Assembly: GCF_000264055.1 (NCBI RefSeq)
Contig: NZ_AJXL01000029.1
Coordinates: 1-38,937, forward strand
Reading direction: 5' to 3'
DNA: 38,937 nt
Source of the DNA: Flavobacterium sp. ACAM 123
GTDB taxonomy: Bacteria > Bacteroidota > Bacteroidia > Flavobacteriales > Flavobacteriaceae
The position numbers and the translations under genes are program-made. Below the pieces are notes generated by a model. It saw nothing but the letters and a program-made list of their open reading frames with translations. It was not told the origin of the DNA and did no database searches. Positions within the stretch are counted from its first letter, which is position 1; each line of letters opens with the position of its first letter. This document shows positions 26,040-35,941 of this stretch, one piece after another.

Positions 26040-26897
26040 TTACAGTACCATTTTTTCAATTGGACAAATTAAAATCCCTTCGGCGCCAGCTTGCTTCAAC
26101 TGATCGATTACATCCCAAAAGGTATCCTTGTCTATCACCGAGTGTACGCTGCTCCATCCTTCTTCTGCTAGTGGTAACACCGTTAAACTACGTAAAACTG
26201 GAAGGATTCTTCCAACTTCATCAATTTTGTCATTGGGAACATTCATCAAAATGTATTTTGATTTTCTGGCTCTCAAAACAGATTCAATTCTGAATTTCAA
26301 CGTGTCAATTAGTTTTTGAACTTCAGGAGTGACTTTAGGCGAAACAGCTAATACTGCTTCACTTTTATAGATGATCTCCACTTCTTTTAAATTGTTTTTA
26401 AATAAAGTACTTCCGCTGGATACAATATCGACGATGGCATCTGCAAGACCAATATTAGGAGCGATCTCTACAGATCCCGATATTTGGTGAATGTCAACGC
26501 TCACACCAAATGAATTGAAATATTCATTAACTGTATTCGGATAAGAAGTTGCTATACGCAATCCGTCCAAGTCTTTAATTGAGTTGTATTCGAATGTTTT
26601 TGGAACAGCCACAGAAACTTTGCATTTTGAAAACCCAAGTTTTTGAATCACCTGAATCTCTTTTCCTTTTTCAACTAATAAATTATCTCCAACAATGGCG
26701 ATGTCTACTACTCCGTCAATCAAATATTGAGGAATATCTGAATTTCTTAAGTATAAAACTTCTAATGGAAAATTGGAAGCTTCCGCTTTTAATTGATCAA
26801 TTCCGTTGTTGATTGAAATCCCGCAATCTTTCAAGATTTGAATACTTTCTTCGTTTAAACGTCCTGATTTTTGAATTGCAATTTTTAATGTACTCAT
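26040..26897 (-). CDS. hisG: ATP phosphoribosyltransferase, long form
   Basis: A 285-residue enzyme that starts the pathway by joining ATP and PRPP. It is the long, self-contained form: the periplasmic-binding-like catalytic domain (LKIAIQKSGRLNEESIQIL, then LRIATSYPNTVNEYF, and the PRPP-binding region AIVDIVSSGSTLFKNNL) is followed by a C-terminal ACT-like regulatory domain (about 215-285, YILMNVPNDKIDEVGRILP) that binds histidine for feedback inhibition. No hisZ is needed. It is the first structural gene, about 120 bases downstream of the leader peptide stop and directly after the attenuator hairpin. Confidence 0.96.
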   Translation of the reverse strand: MSTLKIAIQKSGRLNEESIQILKDCGISINNGIDQLKAEASNFPLEVLYLRNSDIPQYLIDGVVDIAIVGDNLLVEKGKEIQVIQKLGFSKCKVSVAVPKTFEYNSIKDLDGLRIATSYPNTVNEYFNSFGVSVDIHQISGSVEIAPNIGLADAIVDIVSSGSTLFKNNLKEVEIIYKSEAVLAVSPKVTPEVQKLIDTLKFRIESVLRARKSKYILMNVPNDKIDEVGRILPVLRSLTVLPLAEEGWSSVHSVIDKDTFWDVIDQLKQAGAEGILICPIEKMVL

Positions 26898-26955
26898 TGT
26901 AATTTTTTTAGTTTATTTATAATATTATGCTTGAGTACAAAAGGATATTAAATGA

Positions 26956-26986
26956 AAAACCCGCTTGATGTACTCAAACGGGTTTT
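26956..26986 (-). terminator. His operon attenuator hairpin
   Basis: An 8-bp stem (26956-26963 AAAACCCG with 26979-26986 CGGGTTTT), extended by an inner TTGA/TCAA pairing, lies between the leader peptide and hisG. On the minus strand it ends in TTTTT, as an intrinsic terminator. The minus-strand sequence CGTTTGAG (26973-26980) in its first arm can instead pair with CTCAAGCG in the leader coding region (27023-27030), eight pairs with one G-U. That alternative would block the terminator. The leader segment imitates the terminator's second arm (both contain CAAGCG), which is how attenuators compete. Confidence 0.8.
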
Positions 26987-27013
26987 AAAATATGATGATT
27001 TACCTACATATCA

Positions 27014-27073
27014 TTAACACATCGCTTGAGAGCAATAATGGAAATGATGATGATGTAATTGTATCGTGCACAT
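27014..27073 (-). CDS. hisL: Histidine operon leader peptide
   Basis: A 19-codon reading frame, MCTIQLHHHHFHYCSQAMC, with ATG at 27073-27071 and TAA at 27016-27014. Five of six consecutive residues (7-12) are histidine, far beyond chance for so short a frame. It lies just downstream of a TATATTTG promoter box and upstream of a terminator hairpin and hisG, the arrangement of attenuation leaders. Stalling at the CAT codons (27044-27055, 27038-27040) for lack of charged tRNA-His would leave 27023-27030 free to form the antiterminator; full translation to the stop would cover it and let the terminator form. Confidence 0.85.
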   Translation of the reverse strand: MCTIQLHHHHFHYCSQAMC

Positions 27074-27093
27074 AATTTTTTTTATTTCTTCTG

Positions 27094-27101
27094 CAAATAT
27101 A
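27094..27101 (-). promoter_or_regulatory. Histidine operon -7 promoter element
   Basis: The minus strand reads TATATTTG, an exact match to TAnnTTTG, 20 bases upstream of the leader peptide ATG. A TTG at 27117-27119 is the only nearby -33 candidate, but the spacing of 15 bases is shorter than usual. Transcription would start around 27087, giving a very short untranslated leader before the leader peptide. Confidence 0.5.
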
Positions 27102-27161
27102 TTAATAATATGTTTACAATTTCACTTTTACTGTAACTTAATTACATTAAGTTGTTAAAAA

Positions 27162-27674
27162 TCACTTTTCATCATTTTGTTTTAGCACATTAGCTGGTAT
27201 TACTACTTCTTTTTCTCCGTTCAAAGTAGTACTGTCATCTCTAATCTCCGTATGACGAATATTCCCGCCTGAATTTCCAACTTGCGTTCCAAGATAAACC
27301 GCCCCAATAGCTATCACCAAGACCACATAGGAAAGCAATGTCGCTTTAACATGCTTTTTTATATTTAGAAAAATACCTCCAATGGAGATAGCACCCAATA
27401 AATACATAATAAGCGCAAACTTTTCAGCGAGTTCTTCATGCTCGTGAATGATTTGGTGACCAATGTTAGGCATGTCTTCGACCATTTCTTCAGCTCCTTC
27501 TCCCGTAGCCATGCTTAATGCAGCAAAAATAGCAGACACGACAAATAAGATGTAAGCAGTATTTTTTACTGAATTATTCTTCAAGGCTATACCGGCCACT
27601 AAAGCTCCAAGTCCAAAAATAGATCCGATAATAGGAAAGTGGTTTACCAGCAGGTGTAAATGAGCATCATTCAT
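27162..27674 (-). CDS. Four-helix inner membrane protein, DUF2231-like
   Basis: A 170-residue membrane protein with four hydrophobic segments (about 12-30, 38-58, 84-104, 109-128) and a polar C-terminal tail. It starts MNDAHLHLLVNHFPIIGSIF, and His-rich positions recur in the loop between helices 2 and 3 (IGHQIIHEHEELAEK). The His-x-His-x4-NH-FP start resembles DUF2231-type membrane proteins; a role with haem or metal is possible but not shown. It lies upstream of the his leader on the same strand, and downstream of the decayed metal-transport genes. Confidence 0.72.
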   Translation of the reverse strand: MNDAHLHLLVNHFPIIGSIFGLGALVAGIALKNNSVKNTAYILFVVSAIFAALSMATGEGAEEMVEDMPNIGHQIIHEHEELAEKFALIMYLLGAISIGGIFLNIKKHVKATLLSYVVLVIAIGAVYLGTQVGNSGGNIRHTEIRDDSTTLNGEKEVVIPANVLKQNDEK

Positions 27675-27745
27675 AAATATTGTATTTAAATAGTTAATAA
27701 GTTTTGTTTCATTGATTCGTGTGCTTTAATCTATTGTTCAAGGTA

Positions 27746-28859
27746 TTATCCTGCTAAGGAAATCCTAATCAGGGGACCAATACCATGAGTAACGACAGTC
27801 GTTGCTAACCCAAAAAAACACCTGTCTAAATCCCGAAAATAGAATTCCTTTTCCCGTCAAGAAGGTAGTAGTAACACCTATTCCAAAAAGACTGATAACA
27901 CTATTACCAACGCTCAAAAGTATAGCATTTTTTCCCTCCAAAAAAATAAAAGAGAAGAAGGATGTATGCGCTCCACTTGAAAACAAAATAAAAGAAGCAA
28001 TTGCCACCTTCCAATCTAATCGTCTCAACTCTTCTTTATCTATGTCTAATTCCTCAGTGATTATGGCATCAATCGCCGTTTCTTGGCCTTCAAATGCTTT
28101 ATATACTAGTTTTTATGCTTCAACTACATTCATTCCTTTATCCTAGTACAATAAAACCAATTCCTCGTTTTCTTCTTTTGGGAATGCTTCTAACTCTTCC
28201 GTTTCTAAGTCCATTTGGCGTTGGTTTAATTCCTGAACTTTGAACCGAAAGCCATCCACCTACTGCCATTGCAATTGCTCCGGCCATCTGTCCTGCTATT
28301 TCAGTCAATAATATAGTGTTATTAAAAACAGCGGCACTAGCAACTCCCATGACTCAGCTCCTATTTGAAACCAGACCATCATTCACACCTAAAAACAACA
28401 ACTCTTAATGCATTACCACCTAACGATTTATGGCGACTTTCAAATTTAGACAGAAATCCTCCAGACACATTTAAAGCAGCATTGTTGTTCAAAGCTTCTA
28501 TAATTTTAAGGTGATTGTGTTCAAAAGAGGTGGAGTTTTTCCTTTTTCAATTTTATTCTTTATCGAATTAACGGCAAATTGTTTTTCAACAATTTAAAAA
28601 CTACTTATGATTGATCCGTAACTAAACAACTGAATCAAATTCAGTTGCAATTTAGCTCTTGATGATAGCGAACACATTATAACCCTGTTCAACAATACTT
28701 ACTTTATATAACATATGTAGCAGGGCCATTCTCAATATTAGACAAACTACGTAAAACTCTCTTTAGATTTTCGTCGGCCTGAATTTCAGTTCTACTCCCA
28801 TAAAGAAAAGTAGTGTCCAATACAGTTTGCAGTTGATCGTTTACTTTGTTTAAATCCAT
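27746..28859 (-). pseudogene. Degenerate rubrerythrin-VIT1/CCC1 iron/manganese transporter gene
   Basis: Translating the minus strand across frames gives a full-length (~370 codon) rubrerythrin-VIT protein in pieces: MDLNKVNDQLQTVLDTT at the start, then a ferritin-like region, ESRHKSLGGNALR, VNDGLVSN, GVASAAVFNNTILLTEIAGQ, the helix QRQMDLETEELEAFPKEE, WKVAIASFILFSSGAHTS, GKGILFSGFRQ and ATTVVTHGIGPLI. Lesions include in-frame TAG at 28143-28145, TAA at 28113-28115, a TGA just before 28350, and frameshifts near 28226, near 28390 and at the A-run near 27812-27818. With so many lesions it is a true pseudogene. It starts 10 bases after the RND adaptor stop, so it was part of the metal efflux operon. 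Confidence 0.85.
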
Positions 28860-28868
28860 ACTCTACAT

Positions 28869-29987
28869 CTAATCGACTATATCAAAAATGCCTTTTGTTA
28901 AAATTTTGGAAGACGCATTAATTTGGTCATCGGTCATAATCTCAACATATTTCTCGGACTTATCCCCTATTTTAACCGACACTTTATCAAAGAAATAACT
29001 GTTATTTTTTACCTCTTTCAATAAAAGTATATAATTCTTGTTGTTTTCTGTAACTACAGCTTCTGTTGGGATTGCCAGCCCTTTTTTAAAAGCTACCACG
29101 ATGGATGCTTCCACAAACATTCCTGTAATTAGTCGTTGTTTCATATTGTCGTCTAAATGTCCGTGAACATTAATCGTCCGGTCATTTCCTTCAATAGATT
29201 TCCCTACTAAATGTACTTTGGCATGAAACACCTCTTCTGTGGCTTCTGGAACTGTAAAATTTATATCTTGTCCCACTTCTACTTTTAAAATGTCTTTTTC
29301 GAATACATTCAATTCTAAATGCAAATGATCTGTTTCAATAATTTCAAGCAAAACATTAGTAGGCGCAACAAACATTCCCACATTAGCATTCATAACCACG
29401 ATGTCTCCAGAAATAGGCGAATAAATAGTGATGACCGAAGTCAATTTACCGTTTTCCACATTTGTGGAGTTAATATTTAACATCGATAGTTTTGCTTTTA
29501 AACTTTGATATATTGCTTTTGTTCTGCGATAATCGCTTTCTGCTTTTAGATAGTTTTTTTGAGATGTGATTTTTTCGTCAAATAATGTTTTTTGACGATC
29601 GTATTCCGACTTTAAATATTTAATTTGTTCAGCTACTTCCAAATAGTCTTTTTGAATATCCAAAAACTCCGTATTTTCTAAAGTTAATAATGCTTGTCCT
29701 TTTCTCACTTTATCACCAACTAATAGCGTAGTCGATTTTACATTACCACCAACGAAAGTACTCACTTTAGCTCTGTTTTGTGTCGGAACATCAATCTTTC
29801 CAGCTGTTTTCACAGTTACTTCAAAATCCTGTTCTGTAGGGCTTGCGATTTCCATTGCCGAAGATTTAAACTGCGGTGCGGTAACCGTAATCGCATTATC
29901 CTCTTTGAGAGGTGCTTCTTCCGTTTTAGATTCTTTACACGAAGACAGAATGATGGACAAGGCTACTACATATAGTGTTTTTTTCAT
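28869..29987 (-). CDS. RND efflux periplasmic adaptor (CusB/CzcB-like lipoprotein)
   Basis: A 372-residue membrane fusion protein that would join the RND pump to the outer membrane channel. Residues 1-17 form a lipoprotein signal (MKKTLYVVALSIILSSC), with Cys at 17 as the lipidation site. The barrel-sandwich half (VSTFVGGNVKSTTLLVGDKVRKGQALLTLENTEFLDIQKDYLE), the alpha-hairpin (about 130-200), the second lipoyl half (ITIYSPISGDIVVMNANVGMFV) and the beta-barrel/MP domains are all present. A longer frame to 30083 overlaps the pump gene and is rejected in favour of the ATG at 29987. It is intact although its partner pump gene is broken. Confidence 0.9.
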   Translation of the reverse strand: MKKTLYVVALSIILSSCKESKTEEAPLKEDNAITVTAPQFKSSAMEIASPTEQDFEVTVKTAGKIDVPTQNRAKVSTFVGGNVKSTTLLVGDKVRKGQALLTLENTEFLDIQKDYLEVAEQIKYLKSEYDRQKTLFDEKITSQKNYLKAESDYRRTKAIYQSLKAKLSMLNINSTNVENGKLTSVITIYSPISGDIVVMNANVGMFVAPTNVLLEIIETDHLHLELNVFEKDILKVEVGQDINFTVPEATEEVFHAKVHLVGKSIEGNDRTINVHGHLDDNMKQRLITGMFVEASIVVAFKKGLAIPTEAVVTENNKNYILLLKEVKNNSYFFDKVSVKIGDKSEKYVEIMTDDQINASSKILTKGIFDIVD

Positions 29988-29997
29988 TTTTTGTGTA

Positions 29998-32900
29998 TTA
30001 GAAATTAAGGTATTGTGAATCAAGTTGGGTTTTATTGAATTGAAGTACGTTGTCGAGATATTCAACTTGAATAGCGGTTGCATTCTCTAAACTTTGAATG
30101 TATTGGAAGAAATCAATTTCTCCGTGTTTATAACTTAAATTCGCCACCTTAATAATTTCATCCGATAACTTTTTTCCATATTGATTGTAATAATTTATTG
30201 CTTCTTGATACTTTGCTAATTCGTTCTTTTTTTGTTGAATAAACTGCTCTCTTTTTTGTTCTTCATTTAGTTTTTGTTGCTCCCAACTTTGCAATTCAAG
30301 CTGAGCCACTTTTGCTTTAGAAACATTTCCAGAGAATAAAAGTGGAACCCCAATTCCGACCTGAAAACCATTTAATGATTGCGACAAACCTTTATTTGAT
30401 CCTCTAAAATATTCCAAATGCAAATCAGGTAGCCAATGTTGTTTTTCAAGTATAATTTGGCTTTTGTAACTATTCGTAACACTCTCTAAATATTTATTAT
30501 GAACGGCTGTACTTAAATCTGCTGTTGAATTAAATAGCGGAGTGATTGAATTGTTTTTTATTGCAATTTTTTCATCGGTTTGAATCAAGGAATACAATAA
30601 GTCATACTGCGCTTTTTTATCATTTTCAATTTGAGAAAGGCTTGTTTTTATTTGTCGGAATTTAGCTTGTGCCGTTATTTTTTCGAGATAATTGGTTTCA
30701 CCTAATTCAAAACGTCTATCACTTGCTTTTGAAAAATTTTGATACAAACTATCCAAATAGAAATATAATTTTTCCCGATTTTGTATGTACACAATGCGAT
30801 AATACACTTTAGAAATTTCCAACGAAAGTTTGTTTTTTTGAATTTCAAAGTTGGCTTTTTCCTTTTCATATTCCGTTACATTTACCTTTTTTTGAGCTCC
30901 ATATACTGTGGGAAAAGAAAACCGTTGTTGCGCTCCAAAAATCTTTAAAGGTTCACTATTAGAAGCCAGATTATTCTGGTCGTAATTGTAATAAATAGTA
31001 GTTTTTTCAAAGGTATAAGCGCTTTTTATATTAGCCTGGTATTTATCAACCTGCAATTGATAGGCTTTTAAACCTTTGTTATTAGTAATCCCTTTTCCTA
31101 TCAAACTATCTAGTTCCGGATTTGAATTTTGTGAAAAAGCAAACGAAGTGCTTAACAAAAATAGAATTAGATAGGTGTTACTATTATGTTTTTTGAATTT
31201 TGCCTTTTTGAACTCCTTTCCATCAAAAACTTTAAATAATATAGGAAGCACTATCATGGTCAATATGGTCGCTGTAAACAATCCTCCAATTACGACCGTT
31301 GCCAAAGGTCTTTGTACCTCTGCTCCTGCAGAAGAAGATATCGCCATTGGTAAAAACCCTAAGGCCGCAGCGGCTGCCGTTAATAAAACAGGGCGCAATC
31401 TATCGGTCGTTCCTTTCAATATCAGCTCATCAATGTTTTTCATTCCTTGATGTTTTAATTCTTTAAAATGTTCAATTAATACGATTCCGTTTAAAACTGC
31501 AATACCAAAGAGCGCAATAAAACCAACACCCGCTGATATGCTAAAAGGCAATCCTCTTATCCATAAAAATAATACTCCACCCACCGCCGAAAGCGGAATT
31601 GCTGAATACACCATTAAGGCTTCTTTAATAGATCCAAACGCAAAATATAATAAGATAAAAATCAAGATTAAAGCTATCGGAACTGCAACCATTAATCTGG
31701 CTTTGGCACTTTGAAGGTTTTCAAATTGTCCTCCATATTGAACATAATAACCTGGAGGTAGTTTGATTTTTTGTATTTACAATGCGCTGAATATCAGTAA
31801 CCACACTTTGTAAATCTCTGTTTCTAACATTAATTCCTACTACTATTCTTCTATTCGTGTTATCTCTTGATATTTTGGCAGGACCTTCCGTGTATTCAAT
31901 GTTGGCTAATTCTTGTAACGGAATCTGTTCTCCATTAGGAGCCGAAACATATAAATTTTTCAAGTCATTAATATCATGTCTATTGGTTTGATTCAAACGA
32001 ATCACCATATCAAATCGTTTTTCTCCTTCAAATACGTTACCCACTGTTTTTCCAGCAAATCCCAGCGCAATCATATCATTTAGTTCTGAAATATTCAAAC
32101 CATAACGAGCTATTTTAGAGCGATCGTAACGCACGCTCATCTGAGGTAAGCCTTCCGTTTTTTCGATAATAATGTCTGAGGCTCCTTCTACTTTTTCTAT
32201 GGCTTTTTTGATTTCGTGAGCTTTTTTAGCTAATACATTCAAATCTTCGCCAAATACCTTTACAGCTATATCAGATCGAGTCCCAGAAATCAATTCGTTA
32301 AAACGCATTTCGATAGGTTGTCTAAATTCAATTTCCATATTTGGAATCTGTTTTTCAATTGCCACTTTAATTTTATCAGCTAATTCATTTTTACTGTCTG
32401 CTGACACCCATTCTGATTTTGGCTTTAGCTTGACTATCACATCACTTTCTTCCATACTCATTGGGTCAGTAGGAACTTCGGCAGCGCCTATCCTGCTTAC
32501 CACTTGATCCACTTCAGGAAAGTTTTTTAGAATTATTTTTTCTATTTTAGTGGTGGTGGCAATCGTCTTTGTCAAGGAACTTCCTGTTTTTAAAACGGGC
32601 TGAATGACAAAATCTCCTTCATCTAAAGTAGGTATAAACTCCCCGCCCATAGTGGTAAATAAGCCGAATGCCATAACTAATAATCCCAAAGCGCCGTACA
32701 ATACTTTTTTTGTATTACGCAAAGCCCATGTTATCACAGGCACGTACCAAGAATTTAATTTACGAATTAATTTACTAGAAACTGAGTTAGGATTTTCTTC
32801 TTTAGGTTTCAAAAACAACGAAGAAACAACCGGAACAGAAGTAACACAAAAGATCATGGCTCCTACTAAGGCAAAACTAAACGTCATTGCCATAGGTTTG

Positions 32901-34333
32901 AACATTTTACCTTCGATTCCTTTTAGCGAGAGAATTGGAATAAATACGATCAAGATAATCAATTGTCCAAAAATGGCCGAGTTCATCATTTTAGAAGCAC
33001 TCTTGTAGGTGATTTGATCAATTTCTATTTGTCTATCTTCTTTAGACATAGGCCCTATTTGAGCTGCTTTACTGGCTATTTGAAAGGCAATAAACTCGAC
33101 GATAATAACGGCACCGTCGATAATAATGCCGAAATCAATAGCGCCTAAGCTCATCAGGTTATCATCTATTCCAAAAATATTCATCAACGAAATCGCAAAT
33201 AATAGACACAACGGAATTACAGAAGCAACCACTAAACTGGAACGCCAGTTCCCGAGTAACAAAACCACCACAAAAATTACAATTAGACATCCCAAAATGA
33301 GGTTCTCTGCAACTGTCAAAGTAGTTTTCGCAACTAATTCACTACGTTGTAGGAATCCATTAATGTAAACTTCGTCTGGTAATGATTTTTGGATTTCGGC
33401 AATTCTGGTTTTTACATCATTTATCACCTGTTTCGAATTGGTCTCTTTTAACATCATCACCTGCCCAAGTACCTTCTCGCCTTCACCATTTCCCGTAATC
33501 GCGCCAAATCGATTGGCATGACCAAAACGGACATCAGCTACGTCTTTTACATATATGGGTATTCCGTTTGTATTCTTAACTACTATCTTCTCAATATCTT
33601 CCAGCGATTTTACTTTTCCTTCAGCACGAATAAAATAACTCTGATTTATTTTTTCGATATATGCTCCACCAGCAATACTATTATTATTCTCAAGCGCTGT
33701 AAAAACATCTGTAGTACTAATGTTCATCGCTTTTAATTTGGAAGGACTAATTGCAATTTCATATTCCTTTAAATAACCACCCCAAGTATTGATTTCAACT
33801 ACTCCTTTTATGCCTGATAATTGACGCTTTACTACCCAGTCCTGAATGGTTCTTAAATCAGTTACGGTGTATTGGTCTTTAAATTTTGGTTTTACTTCTA
33901 TTGTATACTGGTAAATCTCCCCAAGTCCTGTAGTAATAGGACCCATTTCTGGAGTTCCAAAACCATCAGGGATTTTTTCAGAGGCCGATTTGATTTTTTC
34001 GGCAATTAATTTTCTGGGTAAATACGTTCCTAAATCATCCTCAAAAACAATAGTTACCACGCAGAGACCAAACTTTGAAATAGAGCGAATTTCTTTAACG
34101 CCCGGCAAGTTTGCCATTTGAATTTCTACCGGATAAGTAATGTATTGCTCAATATCCTGATTAGAAATATTTTGTGAAGTAGTAATCACTTGTACCTGAT
34201 TATTAGTTACATCAGGGACTGCACCTATAGAAATTTGAAATATAGAATAGACTCCAAATCATAAAATTCCTAGAGTAAATAATAAAACAATAAGTTTGTT
34301 TTTAAGACTAAAAGCAATAATTTTTTCAAGCAT
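29998..34333 (-). pseudogene. CzcA/CusA-type RND metal pump fused to TolC-like protein, broken by a stop and a frameshift
   Basis: About 1445 codons. The true start is the ATG at 34333 (MLEKIIAFSLKNKLIVLLF); codon 25 is TGA (34259-34261, where the family has Gly), after which GVYSIFQISIGAVPDVTNNQ continues in frame. The pump domain has DFGIIIDGAVIIVE in TM4, the acidic pattern of divalent-cation RND pumps, then at the six-base T-run 31769-31774 one extra base shifts the frame (NTK-IKLPPGYYVQYGGQ lies in the other frame). After about residue 1030 a signal-like helix leads into a TolC/OMF domain (SNPELDSLIGKGITNNKGL onward, ending SQYLNF). The pump-TolC fusion is known in Bacteroidota. A TATTTTTG box at 34355-34362 (minus) is its likely promoter. 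Confidence 0.88.
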
Positions 34334-34354
34334 TTTGTACTTTATTTTATGTTT

Positions 34355-34362
34355 CAAAAATA
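34355..34362 (-). promoter_or_regulatory. Candidate -7 promoter element of the metal efflux operon
   Basis: The minus strand reads TATTTTTG, matching TAnnTTTG, 21 bases upstream of the original ATG of the pump gene at 34333. No clear -33 element. It suggests transcription of pump, adaptor and VIT genes as one unit. Confidence 0.42.
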
Positions 34363-34391
34363 CAGCAAACAGATGAGAATAGTCTTAAAAA

Positions 34392-34980
34392 CTACTTAAG
34401 GCCTTTTTTATGATAACTTAAAATTACTGCTGTTCCCAAATTTTTCTGACTTGAAATCTGAATATCACTAGCGAGCAATAGGGATAGTTTTTTCACTATC
34501 GACATTCTAATCCTGTTCCTTTGACTTCAGGGTGCTCCGTTGCATTAGATCTGAAAAATTGATTAAAAACTTTGCCAACATCCTTAGAGGCTATCCCAAT
34601 CCCAAAATCGATTATAGTGCATTCAATTTTATCCCCCTGATCTGTTGTACTTATGGCTAATTTAGCGTTTTTATCTGAATACTTTAATGCGTTTAATATC
34701 AGATTGTTTATTACTATTGAGAATAAATAAACATCGGTATGGATATAATAATCTTGCTTAAATTCAGACACAACTTGAATATTTTTATTTTGAATTGTAC
34801 TCGAATATCTCGAAATCGAATCTAGAATAACAGTATTTAAATAAATTTTCTCCTTTTTTAAGCTTTGTTTTTGATTTTCAAATCGGGCTAGGAATGGCAA
34901 TTTGTCTAATAGGATGCATGATCTCTTTACTTCAGAGACACAGGAGCTAATTTATTCATCGTTAAACTTTTTTAAAGCTA
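34392..34980 (-). pseudogene. Truncated sensor histidine kinase
   Basis: Only the C-terminal half of a membrane sensor kinase remains: part of the dimerisation helix (SCVSEVKRSCILLDKLPFLARFENQ) and the HATPase domain with N box VINNLILNALKYSDKN, G1 box DFGIGIA, F box FNQFFRS and KGTGL. A one-base deletion near 34503-34513 (GGATTAGAATG for GGATTAGGAATG) shifts the frame; the other frame continues MSIVKKLSLLLASDIQISSQKNLGTAV and stops at 34392. An in-frame TAA lies near the upstream edge. The sensor, transmembrane and phosphorylated-His parts are missing, as is the response regulator. Its place before the pump gene suggests it was the CusS/CzcS-like regulator. Confidence 0.8.
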
Positions 34981-34986
34981 TATTTT

Positions 34987-35937
34987 TTAAAGTATATATT
35001 TACCCTTATCATCAACATAAATACAAGCAATTCCAAGTAGTTGCTTTACTAAATCCAGTCCTACATCTACTCCCATCACAAAAACACCGGTTGCTGATGA
35101 TCAGCAAACTCTGTTGATTAAGCAAAAAGGGAGACACTTATCAATCCTGTAGCGGGATAACCTGTTCTGGTATCTATAATATGCGCATATCGTATTCCAT
35201 TAAACGTCACCAACTTTTCATAGTTTCATGAGGTCACTCCAACACTATCTTCCAGTGGAAAAGTGGTAAAAATTTTATCCTTTTTGGATGGGTTTTTAAT
35301 TGCGACTTTCCATTTCTCTCCGTTAAGTTGTTTGCCCATGTATTATTATTCCCAGATAAGATTAGAATTCCGGCAATTACACTTTTAGAAATAAGTAAGG
35401 CTTTTATTTTATCAGCAGTTAATCCCTGACCAATGCCTCCCAAACCTAATTTCATCCCTCCATTTTTAAAAAAAATGGTCGTATTCTGAGGATCCATAAT
35501 TATATTTTATACCCCAGTTTGGCAACCGATTTTATAATTTCTTCCAGCGTTGGCATAGCAGTCCTACTTTCATCAAATTTCCAAATTTTATCCATTGAGG
35601 CATAACTGATATCAAAAGCACCCGAAGTTAATTCTGATATTTTTATGGAACGTTGTACTAAATCAAATACTTCTTGAGGTACTTTAACCGCCTTTATACC
35701 CGCATTTCTGTTGACTTCAGATATCGCTGTTGTTGGTAACCAATCAGAGATTAAGTTTTCAAGCCGGGACACTTCAGCTACTTCCATATCAACATAAGTA
35801 TCGGCTTCTAGAATATCTTTTTCTTCTAGAATCATTTCAAAAAGGCTACCCAACATAGACAATGATCTTTTGTGGGCAACTTGCGCTGATGCAATAATTC
35901 CGGTCAATAAAAAAAGAAATAAACTTAGACGTTTCAT
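34987..35937 (-). pseudogene. Broken FAD:protein FMN transferase (ApbE) gene
   Basis: The pieces, in order on the minus strand, are a signal peptide (MKRLSLFLFLLTGIIASAQ), SLSMLGSLFEMILEE, ENLISDWLPTTAISEVNRNAG, LTSGAFDISYASMDKIWKF, then after a frameshift near 35505-35512 NGGMKLGLGGIGQG and ADKIKALLISK, then after another shift near 35330 the end YAHIIDTRTGYPATG and YVDDKGKYIL with TAA at 34987-34989. ApbE proteins attach FMN covalently to exported redox proteins. Several residues around the metal and FAD sites remain readable. Multiple frameshifts and a stop after ISVSLFA mark it as decayed. In Bacteroidota, ApbE often follows a thioredoxin-like gene, as it does here. Confidence 0.83.
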
Positions 35938-35941
35938 ACTT

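Noticed and set aside
18724..26897. The fused hisB and hisIE genes as novel fusions
   Set aside because: Both bifunctional forms are well known; nothing unusual apart from the inserts listed separately.
34259..34261. In-frame TGA in the metal pump gene as a possible selenocysteine or recoded codon
   Set aside because: The position is a glycine in a membrane helix in the family, no SECIS-like structure or role for Sec is apparent, and the gene also has a frameshift further on. A GGA to TGA nonsense mutation is simpler.
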